A stretch of DNA of 64,000 nucleotides, from the NCBI GenBank assembly GCA_018366495.1, contig JAGZHZ010000011.1, forward strand, positions 1 through 64,000, in the 5' to 3' direction. Shown here piece after piece: positions 42,513 through 51,553 of this stretch. Within the stretch, counting starts at the first letter, position 1, and each line of letters opens with the position of its first letter. The notes below the pieces were generated by a model. The model was not told the DNA's origin and did not search any database. It was given only the letters and a program-made list of their open reading frames with translations. The position numbers and the translations under genes are program-made. Source of the stretch: Clostridiales bacterium. Its GTDB lineage: Bacteria; Bacillota; Clostridia; Lachnospirales; Lachnospiraceae.

Positions 42513-43460
42513 ATGCTGGGGAATTTTAATATAAGGACAGATCTGGCGCTGGAGGCAAAGGAAGACTGCGACGCACAGAAAATTTCCGTTCGGGGAGTTA
42601 CTGTTCAGGAAGAAAAAGATGAAAAAAGAGAAATCTACACGACAACGGTAAAAATTAGTACAGAGAATGGAGCAAAGGCGATGGGAAAACCAGTCGGTAC
42701 TTATATTACGATAGAAGCGCCAAATCTTTCTATTCCAGATGAAGGATATCACCGTGAAATTTCAAAAGAGGTGGCTCGTCATTTAAAACGTCTGATAGGA
42801 AAAGAAAAAAAGTCCATTTTTGTTGTGGGTCTGGGAAACCGTGATATAACTCCTGATGCTCTGGGACCAGAAGTAGTTGGTAATCTTCACATTACACGTC
42901 ACGTTGTCCGAGAGTATGGCCAGCTTTTTTTGAAAGAAAAAGAGAGCCGTGAAATTAGTTCGCTTGTTCCGGGAGTGATGGCACAGACGGGGATGGAGAC
43001 ACTGGAGATTATCCGGGGTGTGGCGCAGGAAGCATGTCCAGATGTGATGATTGTCATTGATGCGCTGGCAGCACGAAGCACAAAACGATTAAATCGCACG
43101 ATCCAAATAACGGATGCCGGCATTCATCCAGGTTCCGGAGTGGGTAATCATCGAAGCGGAATCAACAGGCAATCGCTTGGCATTCCTGTCATTGCCATCG
43201 GTGTTCCGACAGTAGTAGATGCGGCGACGATTGTAAATGATACGATGCTCAATCTTGTGGATGCGATGGATGAGTCGGAGAACCTGAAAAAACTGGGCGG
43301 TACACTGAAGACGTTAAATCGTGAAGAAAAATATCAAATTATAAGAGAATTACTGACTCCAAATCTCAATACAATGTTTGTGACCCCAAAAGACATTGAC
43401 GAGACAATCAAACGAATCAGTTTTACGATCTCAGAAGGAATTAATATCGCATTTGCATAG
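42513..43460 (+). CDS. gpr: Germination protease GPR
   Basis: A 315-residue endopeptidase that degrades SASPs during spore germination. It is made as a zymogen; the Ile-Arg-Thr-Asp-Leu-Ala-Leu-Glu motif near the N-terminus marks the end of the propeptide, which is unusually short here (about seven residues). Val-Gly-Leu-Gly-Asn-Arg-Asp-Ile-Thr-Pro-Asp-Ala-Leu-Gly-Pro is a family mark. AAAGGAGAAGGT precedes the ATG. It is divergent from rpsT and 26 bp or more upstream of spoIIP. Confidence 0.96.
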   Translation: MLGNFNIRTDLALEAKEDCDAQKISVRGVTVQEEKDEKREIYTTTVKISTENGAKAMGKPVGTYITIEAPNLSIPDEGYHREISKEVARHLKRLIGKEKKSIFVVGLGNRDITPDALGPEVVGNLHITRHVVREYGQLFLKEKESREISSLVPGVMAQTGMETLEIIRGVAQEACPDVMIVIDALAARSTKRLNRTIQITDAGIHPGSGVGNHRSGINRQSLGIPVIAIGVPTVVDAATIVNDTMLNLVDAMDESENLKKLGGTLKTLNREEKYQIIRELLTPNLNTMFVTPKDIDETIKRISFTISEGINIAFA

Positions 43461-43546
43461 TAGAGACGACATTTCCAGCATATTTTTTGAAAAAAATTCA
43501 TATATTGGAGCAGGGGCAAGTCAGACCTGATTGTGAGGCGAAAAGA

Positions 43547-44782
43547 TTGAAAAATTTTCAAAAATGGCTGTATATGGCTGCAGGAAGTGTAATCGGAGCG
43601 CTTGGACTATATATTTTATATCGTGGAGCAGGAATAGTGATGGAAAGCCAGTTTTTTAAAAACTTAGGCTTTCCGTCTTTCATTCAGCGCTATGTGGAAG
43701 AAGAAGCATCTTCTGTGTGGCTTCCAGGACTTACATATGAAGGATACAAAAACGGAAGAGAGGGGAGCTGCATTGAGACTTGGATCAAAGAGGAAATACC
43801 GCTGTATTATGTCGCAGATCAGCAGATTGCATCACGCGCTGACGCTGTAAAAAAAGAAGAGGCAAATTCGAATGAAAGCCAAAAGGAAGGACAGACGCAA
43901 AATCAGAAAATGACAGAAACACAGGTGCTGAGGCAGACGGAGATTCCAGAACCGGAAACAGTTGCAGTGACGGCACAGGGAGCTTCCGAATGGCTGGCAA
44001 GAGATCCGGTAGCAGAAATTCCATATGATCAGCTTGGAGATTTTAATTTTTTACTGAATCAGTATTATATCGTAGACGCTTCAACAAGCATAGATGAATC
44101 TTTACTGGACGCAGAGGCTTTTCTATCGAAGGATTTCAGTATCGTCAAAGATCCGACCGTGCCGCAGATTTTGATCTACCATACACATTCCCAGGAAGAA
44201 TTTGCAGATTCCATACCAGGGGACGACACGACAACGATTGTGGGCGTAGGCGATTATCTGACAGAACTCTTAGAGGCAACGTATGGATATCAGGTGATAC
44301 ATGACAGAGGGGTGTATGATTTGATTGACGGTGTGTTAGACCGGGACGCCGCATATGATTATTCTCTGGAGGCAGTAGAGAAGATTTTGGCAGAAAATCC
44401 CAGCATTGAGGTTGTAATTGATCTGCACCGTGACGGTGTGGACGGTAAACGGCTTATAACAGAAGTAAATGGTGAGGAGACAGCCCCGATTATGCTTTTT
44501 AATGGTCTTTCACGCCTGGCTGACGGACAGGAGATTGATTATCTTCCCAACCCATATTTGGAAGAAAATTTAGCCTTTTCATTTCAAATTCAGCTGAAAG
44601 CAGAACAACTCTACCCAGATCTGATGAGACCTGTATACTTAAGAGGATACCGCTATAACCTGCATGTGCGGCCGAGAACCTTGCTTGTGGAGGCAGGGAC
44701 ACAGTTAAACACACTGCAGGAAGAAAAAAACGCAATGAAATATCTGGCACAGATTTTAGATCAGGTGCTGAGCGGAAAATAG
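43547..44782 (+). CDS. spoIIP: Stage II sporulation protein P
   Basis: A membrane-anchored peptidoglycan amidase/endopeptidase of the SpoIID-M-P engulfment machine. One transmembrane helix follows the N-terminus. The zinc amidase motifs are Tyr-His-Thr-His-Ser-Gln-Glu and Ile-Asp-Leu-His-Arg-Asp, with a late Val-Glu-Ala-Gly. I place the start at TTG 43547 (GAGG 8 bp upstream); another TTG at 43487 lengthens the protein by 20 residues but has no ribosome binding site. The linker after the helix is Glu/Gln-rich. Confidence 0.93.
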   Translation: MKNFQKWLYMAAGSVIGALGLYILYRGAGIVMESQFFKNLGFPSFIQRYVEEEASSVWLPGLTYEGYKNGREGSCIETWIKEEIPLYYVADQQIASRADAVKKEEANSNESQKEGQTQNQKMTETQVLRQTEIPEPETVAVTAQGASEWLARDPVAEIPYDQLGDFNFLLNQYYIVDASTSIDESLLDAEAFLSKDFSIVKDPTVPQILIYHTHSQEEFADSIPGDDTTTIVGVGDYLTELLEATYGYQVIHDRGVYDLIDGVLDRDAAYDYSLEAVEKILAENPSIEVVIDLHRDGVDGKRLITEVNGEETAPIMLFNGLSRLADGQEIDYLPNPYLEENLAFSFQIQLKAEQLYPDLMRPVYLRGYRYNLHVRPRTLLVEAGTQLNTLQEEKNAMKYLAQILDQVLSGK

Positions 44783-44850
44783 AAATAAGTCATAAAAGAG
44801 ATGATAATAAGAATCAAAATGTTGATGAAGATCACCATTCCTTAAGGGAT

Positions 44851-44898
44851 TCCCATCTGTTTTTAAATTCAGAAGAAATTTTCCTGAAACAGATGGGA
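44851..44898 (+). repeat. 12-bp inverted repeat after spoIIP
   Basis: TCCCATCTGTTT (44851-44862) and AAACAGATGGGA (44887-44898) are perfectly complementary around a 24-nt loop. No strong T run follows, so it may be a weak terminator or mRNA end-stabilising hairpin. It lies in the 197-bp gap between convergent spoIIP and the GNAT gene; nothing else is seen there. Confidence 0.6.
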
Positions 44899-44979
44899 GT
44901 CATCTGAAAAAATGACGGGTTTATTTTGGAGATCACAAGCATCGTGATGTGAAAGAATTTATGGCATCGCTGTCTTTTC

Positions 44980-45627
44980 CTATTCTTCGAGGAAAGACTG
45001 GCTTATAATATAAAATTCATCCTGACTTGGCTGATATTTTTTTTCCATTTTTTCCAGTGTATCGTCATAGCGCTGCGCTTCTTCTTCGTTGATTGCCATC
45101 ACAGGGCTGTCCTGATAAATCCATTTATGACCGGAAAGCACGTGAGGAATCAGCTCTTTTACCATCATTGCAGCCGGATATTTTCCATTTTCAATGCATA
45201 CATTATATTTTTTGCAGCTCTGAAAACCGCGGCTTATATAATTGGCAGGACTTCCAAATATAACGATCGCTTCATATCCTAATTCGACAGCTTTTTGAAA
45301 AGAATGTTCCAGAAGGAGTTTTCCATATCCCATTCTCTGATATCCAGGTGCAATACAGACAGGACCAAATGTCAAAACTTCTTTTCTCTTTCCGGCTTCA
45401 TCGACCAATCCTGCCTTTGTATACATAATATTGCCGATAATCCTGCCATCTAATTCTAGAACGAAATCTAATTCCGGAATAAAATCTTCATGCTTCCTCA
45501 TGATATGGACCAGATAATGTTCCACGCATCCAGGAACATACAGATTGTAAAAAGCGGCTCTCGTCATTTTTTCTACTGTCTCGTAATCTTCTTTTCGTTC
45601 ATTTCTGATTTTAATCTTTTCGTTCAT
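44980..45627 (-). CDS. GNAT-family N-acetyltransferase
   Basis: A 215-residue acetyltransferase. The acetyl-CoA loop is Gln-Arg-Met-Gly-Tyr-Gly-Lys, preceded by Leu-Thr-Phe-Gly-Pro-Val-Cys-Ile-Ala-Pro. The C-terminal 60 residues (after Ser-Arg-Gly-Phe) are a family-specific extension. Substrate unknown. It is the only minus-strand gene within the spoIIP-lepA interval, which is normally uninterrupted in relatives, so it may be a later insertion. GGAGGAT precedes the ATG. Confidence 0.85.
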   Translation of the reverse strand: MNEKIKIRNERKEDYETVEKMTRAAFYNLYVPGCVEHYLVHIMRKHEDFIPELDFVLELDGRIIGNIMYTKAGLVDEAGKRKEVLTFGPVCIAPGYQRMGYGKLLLEHSFQKAVELGYEAIVIFGSPANYISRGFQSCKKYNVCIENGKYPAAMMVKELIPHVLSGHKWIYQDSPVMAINEEEAQRYDDTLEKMEKKYQPSQDEFYIISQSFLEE

Positions 45628-45740
45628 TTAAAAATCCTCCGATTATTTTTTATCAGTTTTTTTTCTTTCAGTTTCTTATCTGGCAGCACAAAACATTAAA
45701 AAACTGCTTTATAATATCTGACATATTCTTCTGCCAGCTG

Positions 45741-45786
45741 TTCTTTCATCATTTGAAAGAATAGTAAACGAGTATTTATATGTCAA
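45741..45786 (-). promoter_or_regulatory. Promoter and overlapping dyad upstream of the GNAT gene
   Basis: On the minus strand, TTGACA (45786-45781) and TATTCT (45763-45758) are 17 bp apart. A perfect 8-bp dyad TTCTTTCA / TGAAAGAA (45741-45748, 45754-45761) overlaps the -10 region and the start site and could be an operator. The leader to the gene is about 120 nt. Confidence 0.5.
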
Positions 45787-45832
45787 GAGGAAGATTTTCA
45801 TATCTATAAATAAAGAAATACTTTCGTCATAC

Positions 45833-45862
45833 TAGACAAAAACCTTGAATTTGTGATACACT
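45833..45862 (+). promoter_or_regulatory. Possible promoter of lepA
   Basis: TAGACA (45833-45838) and TACACT (45857-45862) with an 18-bp spacer precede the lepA start by about 45 bp. Weak match to consensus. Confidence 0.4.
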
Positions 45863-45906
45863 TGCTACGGAAATGAAAGAGTGAATCATAAACTGGAGGA
45901 AAAAAC

Positions 45907-47721
45907 GTGGCAGGTATGGATCAGAAACATATCAGAAATTTTTGTATAATAGCACATATTGACCATGGAAAATCGACACTGGCAGACCGAATTATCGAAA
46001 AGACAGGGCTTCTGACAAGCCGGGAAATGCAGGCGCAGATTCTGGACAATATGGATTTAGAGCGTGAAAGAGGAATTACGATTAAAGCGCAGGCTGTGCG
46101 TACAGTTTATCAGGCACAGAACGGAGAAGAATATATTTTTAACTTGATTGATACACCGGGACATGTAGACTTTAACTATGAAGTATCTCGAAGCCTTGCG
46201 GCGTGCGATGGAGCGATTTTAGTTGTAGATGCGGCACAGGGGATTGAGGCGCAGACTCTGGCAAATGTATATCTGGCACTGGATCATGATCTGGATGTAA
46301 TGCCGGTAATCAACAAAATTGATCTGCCAAGTGCAGATCCGGAACGTGTCATCAATGAGATTGAGGATGTGATTGGAATTGAGGCACAGGATGCACCGCT
46401 GATTTCAGCCAAAATGGGCACGAATGTTGAAGAAGTGTTAGAGCAGATTGTGACAAAGATTCCTGCTCCGAAGGGAGATGCGATGGCTCCTCTCAAGGCA
46501 TTAATCTTTGACTCTATTTACGATTCCTATAAGGGGGTTATTGTCTTTTGCCGTCTGATGGAAGGAAGCGTAAAAAAAGGAACAAAGATTAAAATGATGG
46601 CGACAGGGGCTACAGCAGACGTCGTGGAAGTCGGATACTTTGGCGCCGGTCAGTTTATCCCATGTGATGAGCTGAGCGCGGGAATGGTAGGATACCTGAC
46701 TGCCAGCCTGAAAAATGTAAAAGATACGAGAGTAGGAGATACAATCACAAATGCAGAAAAACCTTGCGCAGAACCTCTGCCTGGATATAAAAAGGTAAAT
46801 CCGATGGTGTACTGTGGAATTTATCCAGCAGACGGGGCAAAATATCCGGATTTGAGAGACGCATTAGAAAAGCTGCAGCTCAATGATGCTTCACTTCAGT
46901 TTGAGCCGGAAACATCCATTGCACTTGGATTTGGATTCCGATGCGGTTTCTTAGGACTGCTTCATCTGGAAATCATACAGGAACGTCTGGAAAGAGAGTA
47001 TAATCTGGATCTGGTGACGACAGCGCCCGGAGTTGTCTATAAGATATACAAGACAAGCGGAGAAGTTGTAGATTTGACAAATCCTGCAAATCTTCCGGAC
47101 CCGACAGAAATTGAGTATATGGAAGAGCCGATTGTCAGTGCAGAGATTATGGTCACAACAGAATTTATTGGTTCCATCATGGAACTTTGTCAGGAGAGAA
47201 GAGGAACGTATCTGGGAATGGAATATATGGAAGCGACGAGAGCACTGCTGCGCTATGAGCTGCCGCTCAATGAAATTATCTATGACTTTTTTGACGCTCT
47301 GAAATCACGTTCCAGAGGGTATGCCTCATTTGACTACGAGATGAAAGGCTATACAAGATCTGAACTTGTAAAACTGGATATTTTGGTCAACCGTGAAGAA
47401 GTCGATGCACTTTCTTTTATTGTGCCTGCAGAGACGGCATATGAGAGAGGGCGCAAAATGTGCGAAAAATTAAAAGAAGAGATTCCAAGACAGTTATTTG
47501 AAATTCCGATTCAGGCAGCTGTGGGAAGCAAGATTATTGCCAGAGAGACTGTCAAGGCAATGAGAAAAGATGTGCTGGCAAAATGTTATGGCGGCGATAT
47601 CAGCCGTAAGAGAAAGCTTCTGGAAAAGCAGAAAGAGGGAAAGAAACGGATGAGACAAGTTGGAAACGTGGAAATTCCTCAGAAAGCTTTTATGAGTGTA
47701 TTAAAACTGGATGATAAATAA
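45907..47721 (+). CDS. lepA: Elongation factor 4 (LepA)
   Basis: A 604-residue ribosome-bound GTPase. G motifs are all present: Ala-His-Ile-Asp-His-Gly-Lys-Ser-Thr, Asp-Thr-Pro-Gly-His-Val-Asp-Phe, Asn-Lys-Ile-Asp. The C-terminal LepA domain has Lys-Cys-Tyr-Gly-Gly-Asp-Ile-Ser-Arg-Lys-Arg-Lys-Leu-Leu. GTG start with GGAGG 7 bp upstream; an in-frame ATG three codons later is an alternative. The gene begins the conserved lepA-hemW-hrcA run. A terminator follows. Confidence 0.97.
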   Translation: MAGMDQKHIRNFCIIAHIDHGKSTLADRIIEKTGLLTSREMQAQILDNMDLERERGITIKAQAVRTVYQAQNGEEYIFNLIDTPGHVDFNYEVSRSLAACDGAILVVDAAQGIEAQTLANVYLALDHDLDVMPVINKIDLPSADPERVINEIEDVIGIEAQDAPLISAKMGTNVEEVLEQIVTKIPAPKGDAMAPLKALIFDSIYDSYKGVIVFCRLMEGSVKKGTKIKMMATGATADVVEVGYFGAGQFIPCDELSAGMVGYLTASLKNVKDTRVGDTITNAEKPCAEPLPGYKKVNPMVYCGIYPADGAKYPDLRDALEKLQLNDASLQFEPETSIALGFGFRCGFLGLLHLEIIQERLEREYNLDLVTTAPGVVYKIYKTSGEVVDLTNPANLPDPTEIEYMEEPIVSAEIMVTTEFIGSIMELCQERRGTYLGMEYMEATRALLRYELPLNEIIYDFFDALKSRSRGYASFDYEMKGYTRSELVKLDILVNREEVDALSFIVPAETAYERGRKMCEKLKEEIPRQLFEIPIQAAVGSKIIARETVKAMRKDVLAKCYGGDISRKRKLLEKQKEGKKRMRQVGNVEIPQKAFMSVLKLDDK

Positions 47722-47735
47722 AGAACAGAAAAATG

Positions 47736-47794
47736 GATGCTGTGCTGTCCAAACTTCTTTGAAAAGAAGGATGGATGACACAGCATCTCTTTTT
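47736..47794 (+). terminator. Rho-independent terminator after lepA
   Basis: A 9-bp outer stem (GATGCTGTG at 47736-47744 with CACAGCATC at 47779-47787) has a second helix inside (CTTCTTT/AAGAAG) and is followed by TCTTTTT. Confidence 0.75.
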
Positions 47795-47846
47795 CAGTCC
47801 GTTTAAGCTCACAACATTACTTTTTTTAAATATATTTAATGCTCCG

Positions 47847-47876
47847 TTTACAAGAAAGGTCGAGAAAGAGTAAAAT
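47847..47876 (+). promoter_or_regulatory. Possible promoter of hemW
   Basis: TTTACA (47847-47852) and TAAAAT (47871-47876), 18 bp apart, lie after the lepA terminator. The leader to 47967 includes an imperfect hairpin (CCACTTATAGAAGTGG) of unknown role. Confidence 0.4.
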
Positions 47877-47966
47877 TAAGGATTGCAATTTATCTCACCA
47901 CTTATAGAAGTGGGAGTATTCTTGCAATACTATGATAAAAATAACAAACATAAAAAAGGAGAAAAC

Positions 47967-49115
47967 ATGAAAAAAGATCTTGAAATTTACGTTCATATTC
48001 CGTTTTGTGCCAGAAAATGCAGGTACTGCGATTTTCTGTCTTTTCTGGCAGAAAAAGAGACACAGCACCAATATGTGAAAAAGATGGCGGAAGAGATTCG
48101 GCTTTTTCCTGAAAAAGAGAAATGGAAAGTGAACACGATATTTTTTGGAGGGGGAACGCCATCTATTTTAGAGGGAGAAGAGATTGCTTTTTTGATGGAT
48201 ACAATCAGAGAAGAATTTGAGATAGAAGGAGAGGCGGAGATTTCTATCGAGTGCAATCCAGGAACTGTGGATGAAAAAAAATTAAAGTTGTATCGGGAGG
48301 CAGGAATCAACAGAATCAGTTTTGGGCTTCAGTCCTCAAAAAATGAAGAATTAAAACTTCTGGGACGGATTCATACTTATGAGACTTTTCTGGAAAGCTA
48401 TGAGATGGCAAGAAAATGTGGATTTGATAATATCAATATAGATTTGATGTCTGCCCTGCCAGGTCAGACAGTTCAAAGCTATCGGGAGACACTGGAAAAT
48501 GTAATCTCTTTGAATCCGGAACATATTTCAGCATACAGCCTGATTATAGAAGAGGGAACGCCGTTTTTTGAAGAATATGAGGAAGACAGAAAAAGAAGAG
48601 AAGCCGGGGAAAAATGTTGTCTGCTTCCGTCTGAAGAGGAAGAACGGCAAATGTATTATGATACAGAAAGAATAATGGAGAAATATGGATATTTTCGATA
48701 TGAAATCTCAAATTATGCAAAGCCTGGATACGAATGCCGTCATAATATCGGCTACTGGAGACGAAAAGATTATGCAGGATTTGGAATTGGAGCAGCATCT
48801 CTTCTGGAAAACTGCAGATTAAAAAATACAGGGAACCTGAAAAACTATATGCAGGGAAATTTTATCGAGGAAAAAGAAATACTGGATCAGAAAGCACAGA
48901 TGGAAGAGTTTATGTTTTTAGGGCTGCGCATGATGCAAGGAATCCGTGGAGAAGAGTTTTTTCACTGCTTTGGAGCTGCGATCGAAAGTATTTACGGATT
49001 TGTACTGGAACAGCTGATGCAGCAGGATTTGATAAAAAAAAGCGGTTCGACATATTTTCTTTCGGAGGCAGGGATTGACGTAAGTAATTATGTACTGGCA
49101 CAATTTTTGCTTTGA
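47967..49115 (+). CDS. hemW: Radical SAM family haem chaperone HemW
   Basis: A 382-residue radical SAM protein. The cluster motif Cys-Ala-Arg-Lys-Cys-Arg-Tyr-Cys-Asp-Phe has Phe where true HemN (coproporphyrinogen dehydrogenase) has a fourth Cys, so this is HemW. Phe-Gly-Gly-Gly-Thr-Pro-Ser and Ser-Ala-Leu-Pro-Gly-Gln-Thr support it. HemW transfers haem to acceptor proteins. The start at 47967 is set by AAAAAAGGAG; the open frame from 47883 would add 28 non-conserved residues. Confidence 0.94.
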   Translation: MKKDLEIYVHIPFCARKCRYCDFLSFLAEKETQHQYVKKMAEEIRLFPEKEKWKVNTIFFGGGTPSILEGEEIAFLMDTIREEFEIEGEAEISIECNPGTVDEKKLKLYREAGINRISFGLQSSKNEELKLLGRIHTYETFLESYEMARKCGFDNINIDLMSALPGQTVQSYRETLENVISLNPEHISAYSLIIEEGTPFFEEYEEDRKRREAGEKCCLLPSEEEERQMYYDTERIMEKYGYFRYEISNYAKPGYECRHNIGYWRRKDYAGFGIGAASLLENCRLKNTGNLKNYMQGNFIEEKEILDQKAQMEEFMFLGLRMMQGIRGEEFFHCFGAAIESIYGFVLEQLMQQDLIKKSGSTYFLSEAGIDVSNYVLAQFLL

Positions 49116-49184
49116 GGGGATTAAAAGACAGTAAAGAAGACGACAAATAGATACAAAAATAAAATTTGAGGAAAGGTGTTTGAA

Positions 49185-49655
49185 ATGTCAATAGAAAAAG
49201 TAAGAAGCTATTTAAAAAAATATAATGCAGAAGACAGAATTATGGAATTTGAGGAATCAAGTGCCACAGTAGAACTGGCAGCTCACGCTGTCGGAGTGAT
49301 TCCAGCAAGAATTGCGAAAACTCTCTCATTTAAAAAAGAAGATGGATGTATTCTGGTGGTGACAGCAGGAGATCAGAAAATAGATAATTCTAAATTTAAA
49401 AAAGTATTTGGAATGAAAGCAAAGATGCTGACAGCAGATGAAGTAATCACGATGACAGGATATGCAGTCGGAGGAGTATGTCCATTTGCCATTCCAAAAG
49501 GAGTAGGTATTTATCTTGATGAGTCGCTGAGACGCTTTGAGACAGTTTTTCCGGCAGCAGGAAACAGCAGCAGTGCAGTCAGACTGACGTGTCAGGAACT
49601 GGAGGATTATTCAAAAGCGGATGGATGGGTTGATGTCTGTAAACCAGTGATATAA
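49185..49655 (+). CDS. YbaK/EbsC-type aminoacyl-tRNA deacylase
   Basis: A 156-residue protein of the YbaK/ProX editing fold. Family marks are Ile-Ala-Lys-Thr-Leu-Ser-Phe-Lys (the catalytic-region lysine), Gly-Asp-Gln-Lys-Ile-Asp-Asn, and Gly-Gly-Val-Cys-Pro-Phe-Ala. Such enzymes hydrolyse mischarged tRNAs such as Cys-tRNA(Pro). Start at 49185 after GAGGAAAGG. It sits between hemW and hrcA, which are usually adjacent, so it is an extra gene in the cluster. Confidence 0.88.
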   Translation: MSIEKVRSYLKKYNAEDRIMEFEESSATVELAAHAVGVIPARIAKTLSFKKEDGCILVVTAGDQKIDNSKFKKVFGMKAKMLTADEVITMTGYAVGGVCPFAIPKGVGIYLDESLRRFETVFPAAGNSSSAVRLTCQELEDYSKADGWVDVCKPVI

Positions 49656-49686
49656 ATGATAAAAGTGAAAAAAATAAAAAAACCTA

Positions 49687-49715
49687 TTGACAAAAGTAAA
49701 GTGGAGTGATATGTT
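49687..49715 (+). promoter_or_regulatory. Sigma-A promoter of the hrcA heat-shock operon
   Basis: TTGACA (49687-49692) and TATGTT (49710-49715) are 17 bp apart. The predicted start site lies just before the CIRCE element. Confidence 0.8.
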
Positions 49716-49728
49716 AGGTACAAGGATG

Positions 49729-49755
49729 TTAGCACTCCATAAAGACGAGTGCTAA
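49729..49755 (+). promoter_or_regulatory. CIRCE operator (HrcA binding site)
   Basis: TTAGCACTC, nine bases, GAGTGCTAA: a perfect match to the CIRCE consensus. HrcA encoded directly downstream binds it and represses the operon until heat stress. Confidence 0.98.
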
Positions 49756-49824
49756 CAACCGAAAAAACAAACAGAAAAAATAAAGCCGTGATGATTTCCA
49801 AGAAAAAGGAAGGAGGGATTCAAA

Positions 49825-50856
49825 ATGCAGCTGGATGAGAGAAAATGGAAGATTTTAAAGGCGATCATCAATACTTATCTTGAAACAGGAGAGCCAGTTG
49901 GTTCCAGAACAATTTCAAAATATGCAGATCTGAATTTGAGTTCCGCAACTATCCGAAATGAAATGTCAGACTTAGAAGAACTTGGATATATTCTTCAGCC
50001 CCATACTTCGGCAGGCCGCATCCCGTCAGACAGGGGATATCGTCTGTATGTGGATCAGATGATGGAAGAGAAAGACAAAGAAGTGACGGAGATGAAGGAG
50101 CTGATGATTCAGAGACAGGATAAAATGGATCTTGTACTGAAACAGGCAGCAAAAGTCCTTGCGGCAAATACAAATTATGCAACAATGATTACCTCACCGC
50201 AGTACAAAAGAACGAAACTGAAGTTTATTCAACTGTCTTTGGTCAGTGATGAACAGATTTTAGTTGTTGTGGTTGCTGAGGGAAATGTAATCAAGAATAA
50301 AATTATTCAGATTGTACACAATTTAGACAGTGAGACGATCTTAAAATTAAATATCTTGTTAAACAGCAGTCTGGATGGACTGACAATCGAAGAAATCAAT
50401 CTTTCTACAATCGCAAAGCTGAAAGAGCAGGCAGGTATTCACAGTGAGATAGTAAACAGTGTGCTGGATGCGGTAGCAGAGGCAATTCAGATGGAAGAGG
50501 AGATGGAGATCTATACAAGCGGAGCGACGAACTTCTTCCGATATCCAGAATTGAGCGACAGCGAAAAGGCGAGTGAGCTGATCAGCACATTTGAAGAAAA
50601 GAAACAACTTGTCGCTCTGGTGAATGAGACATCTGAAGGGCAGGAGACAGGAATTCAGGTTTATATCGGAAATGAAACACCGGTGCAGACCATGAAAGAC
50701 TGCAGTGTCGTCACCGCTACGTATGATTTAGGCGATGGAATGCAGGGAACGATAGGAATTGTAGGACCAAAACGGATGGATTATGATAAAGTAATCAGTA
50801 CGCTGAAAACCTTGATGGTACAGTTAGACCACATTTATCACCGAAATGAGCCGTAG
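49825..50856 (+). CDS. hrcA: Heat-inducible transcription repressor HrcA
   Basis: A 343-residue repressor. The N-terminal winged helix contains Ser-Ala-Thr-Ile-Arg-Asn-Glu-Met-Ser-Asp-Leu-Glu, then His-Thr-Ser-Ala-Gly-Arg-Ile-Pro-Ser-Asp, both typical. It binds the CIRCE site 70 bp upstream and needs GroEL for folding in relatives. AAGGAGGG precedes the ATG. First gene of hrcA-grpE-dnaK-dnaJ. Confidence 0.97.
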   Translation: MQLDERKWKILKAIINTYLETGEPVGSRTISKYADLNLSSATIRNEMSDLEELGYILQPHTSAGRIPSDRGYRLYVDQMMEEKDKEVTEMKELMIQRQDKMDLVLKQAAKVLAANTNYATMITSPQYKRTKLKFIQLSLVSDEQILVVVVAEGNVIKNKIIQIVHNLDSETILKLNILLNSSLDGLTIEEINLSTIAKLKEQAGIHSEIVNSVLDAVAEAIQMEEEMEIYTSGATNFFRYPELSDSEKASELISTFEEKKQLVALVNETSEGQETGIQVYIGNETPVQTMKDCSVVTATYDLGDGMQGTIGIVGPKRMDYDKVISTLKTLMVQLDHIYHRNEP

Positions 50857-50893
50857 GTGAGAAATAAAAAAGTGATAGAAAGGCGGTAGCGAA

Positions 50894-51496
50894 GTGGCAG
50901 AAGAGACAAAGAGAGAAGATTTAGAAGAAGCCGTGGAAGAAACGGCAGAAGAGATCACAGCAGAAACTGAAGAAAAAGAGATAGAGGAACTGACAGAGGA
51001 AAGTCAGGAAGAAACCGTAGAGGAGAAAAAAGGACTGTTTGGAAAAAAGAAGAAAAAAGATAAAAAAGACGAACAGATCGAAGAACTGACAGACCGTTTA
51101 AAACGTCAGATGGCAGAATTTGATAATTTCCGCAAGCGGACAGAAAAAGAAAAAGAGGCGAGATTTGAGATCGGCGCAAAGAGCGTGATCGAAAAAATGC
51201 TTCCTATCGTAGACAACTTTGAAAGAGGACTTGCGACAGTGAGCGAGGAGCAGAGAGAAGATCCGTTTGTGGAAGGAATGGAAAAAGTCTACAAACAGCT
51301 GATGTCAAGTTTTGAAGCGATGGATGTAATGCAGATAGAAGCTGTCGGAAAAGAATTTGATCCGAATCTGCACAATGCAGTACTCCATGTTGAGGATGAA
51401 GCCTACGGAGAAAATATTGTGGCAGAGGAATTATTAAAAGGATACACATACAAAGGAAATGTAGTGCGCTACAGTATGGTAAAAGTAGCAAATTAA
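50894..51496 (+). CDS. grpE: Nucleotide exchange factor GrpE
   Basis: A 200-residue cochaperone that releases ADP from DnaK. The first 65 residues are Glu-rich and disordered, with a lysine run (Lys-Lys-Lys-Lys-Asp-Lys-Lys); then the long dimer helix and the C-terminal beta domain (Lys-Glu-Phe-Asp-Pro-Asn-Leu-His-Asn-Ala) follow. GTG start with GGCGG upstream. Confidence 0.96.
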   Translation: MAEETKREDLEEAVEETAEEITAETEEKEIEELTEESQEETVEEKKGLFGKKKKKDKKDEQIEELTDRLKRQMAEFDNFRKRTEKEKEARFEIGAKSVIEKMLPIVDNFERGLATVSEEQREDPFVEGMEKVYKQLMSSFEAMDVMQIEAVGKEFDPNLHNAVLHVEDEAYGENIVAEELLKGYTYKGNVVRYSMVKVAN

Positions 51497-51553
51497 ATGA
51501 TATAGAGAACAATTACCTTATCTTTTATAGAATCAAATCAGGAGGAATTCATT

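Noticed and set aside
45680..45753. Short 18-codon frame in the leader of the GNAT gene (minus strand)
   Set aside because: No ribosome site and it starts at or before the predicted transcription start.
47967..49115. Coproporphyrinogen dehydrogenase HemN
   Set aside because: The cluster motif has Phe instead of the extra Cys, and no other protohaem genes are near; HemW fits better.
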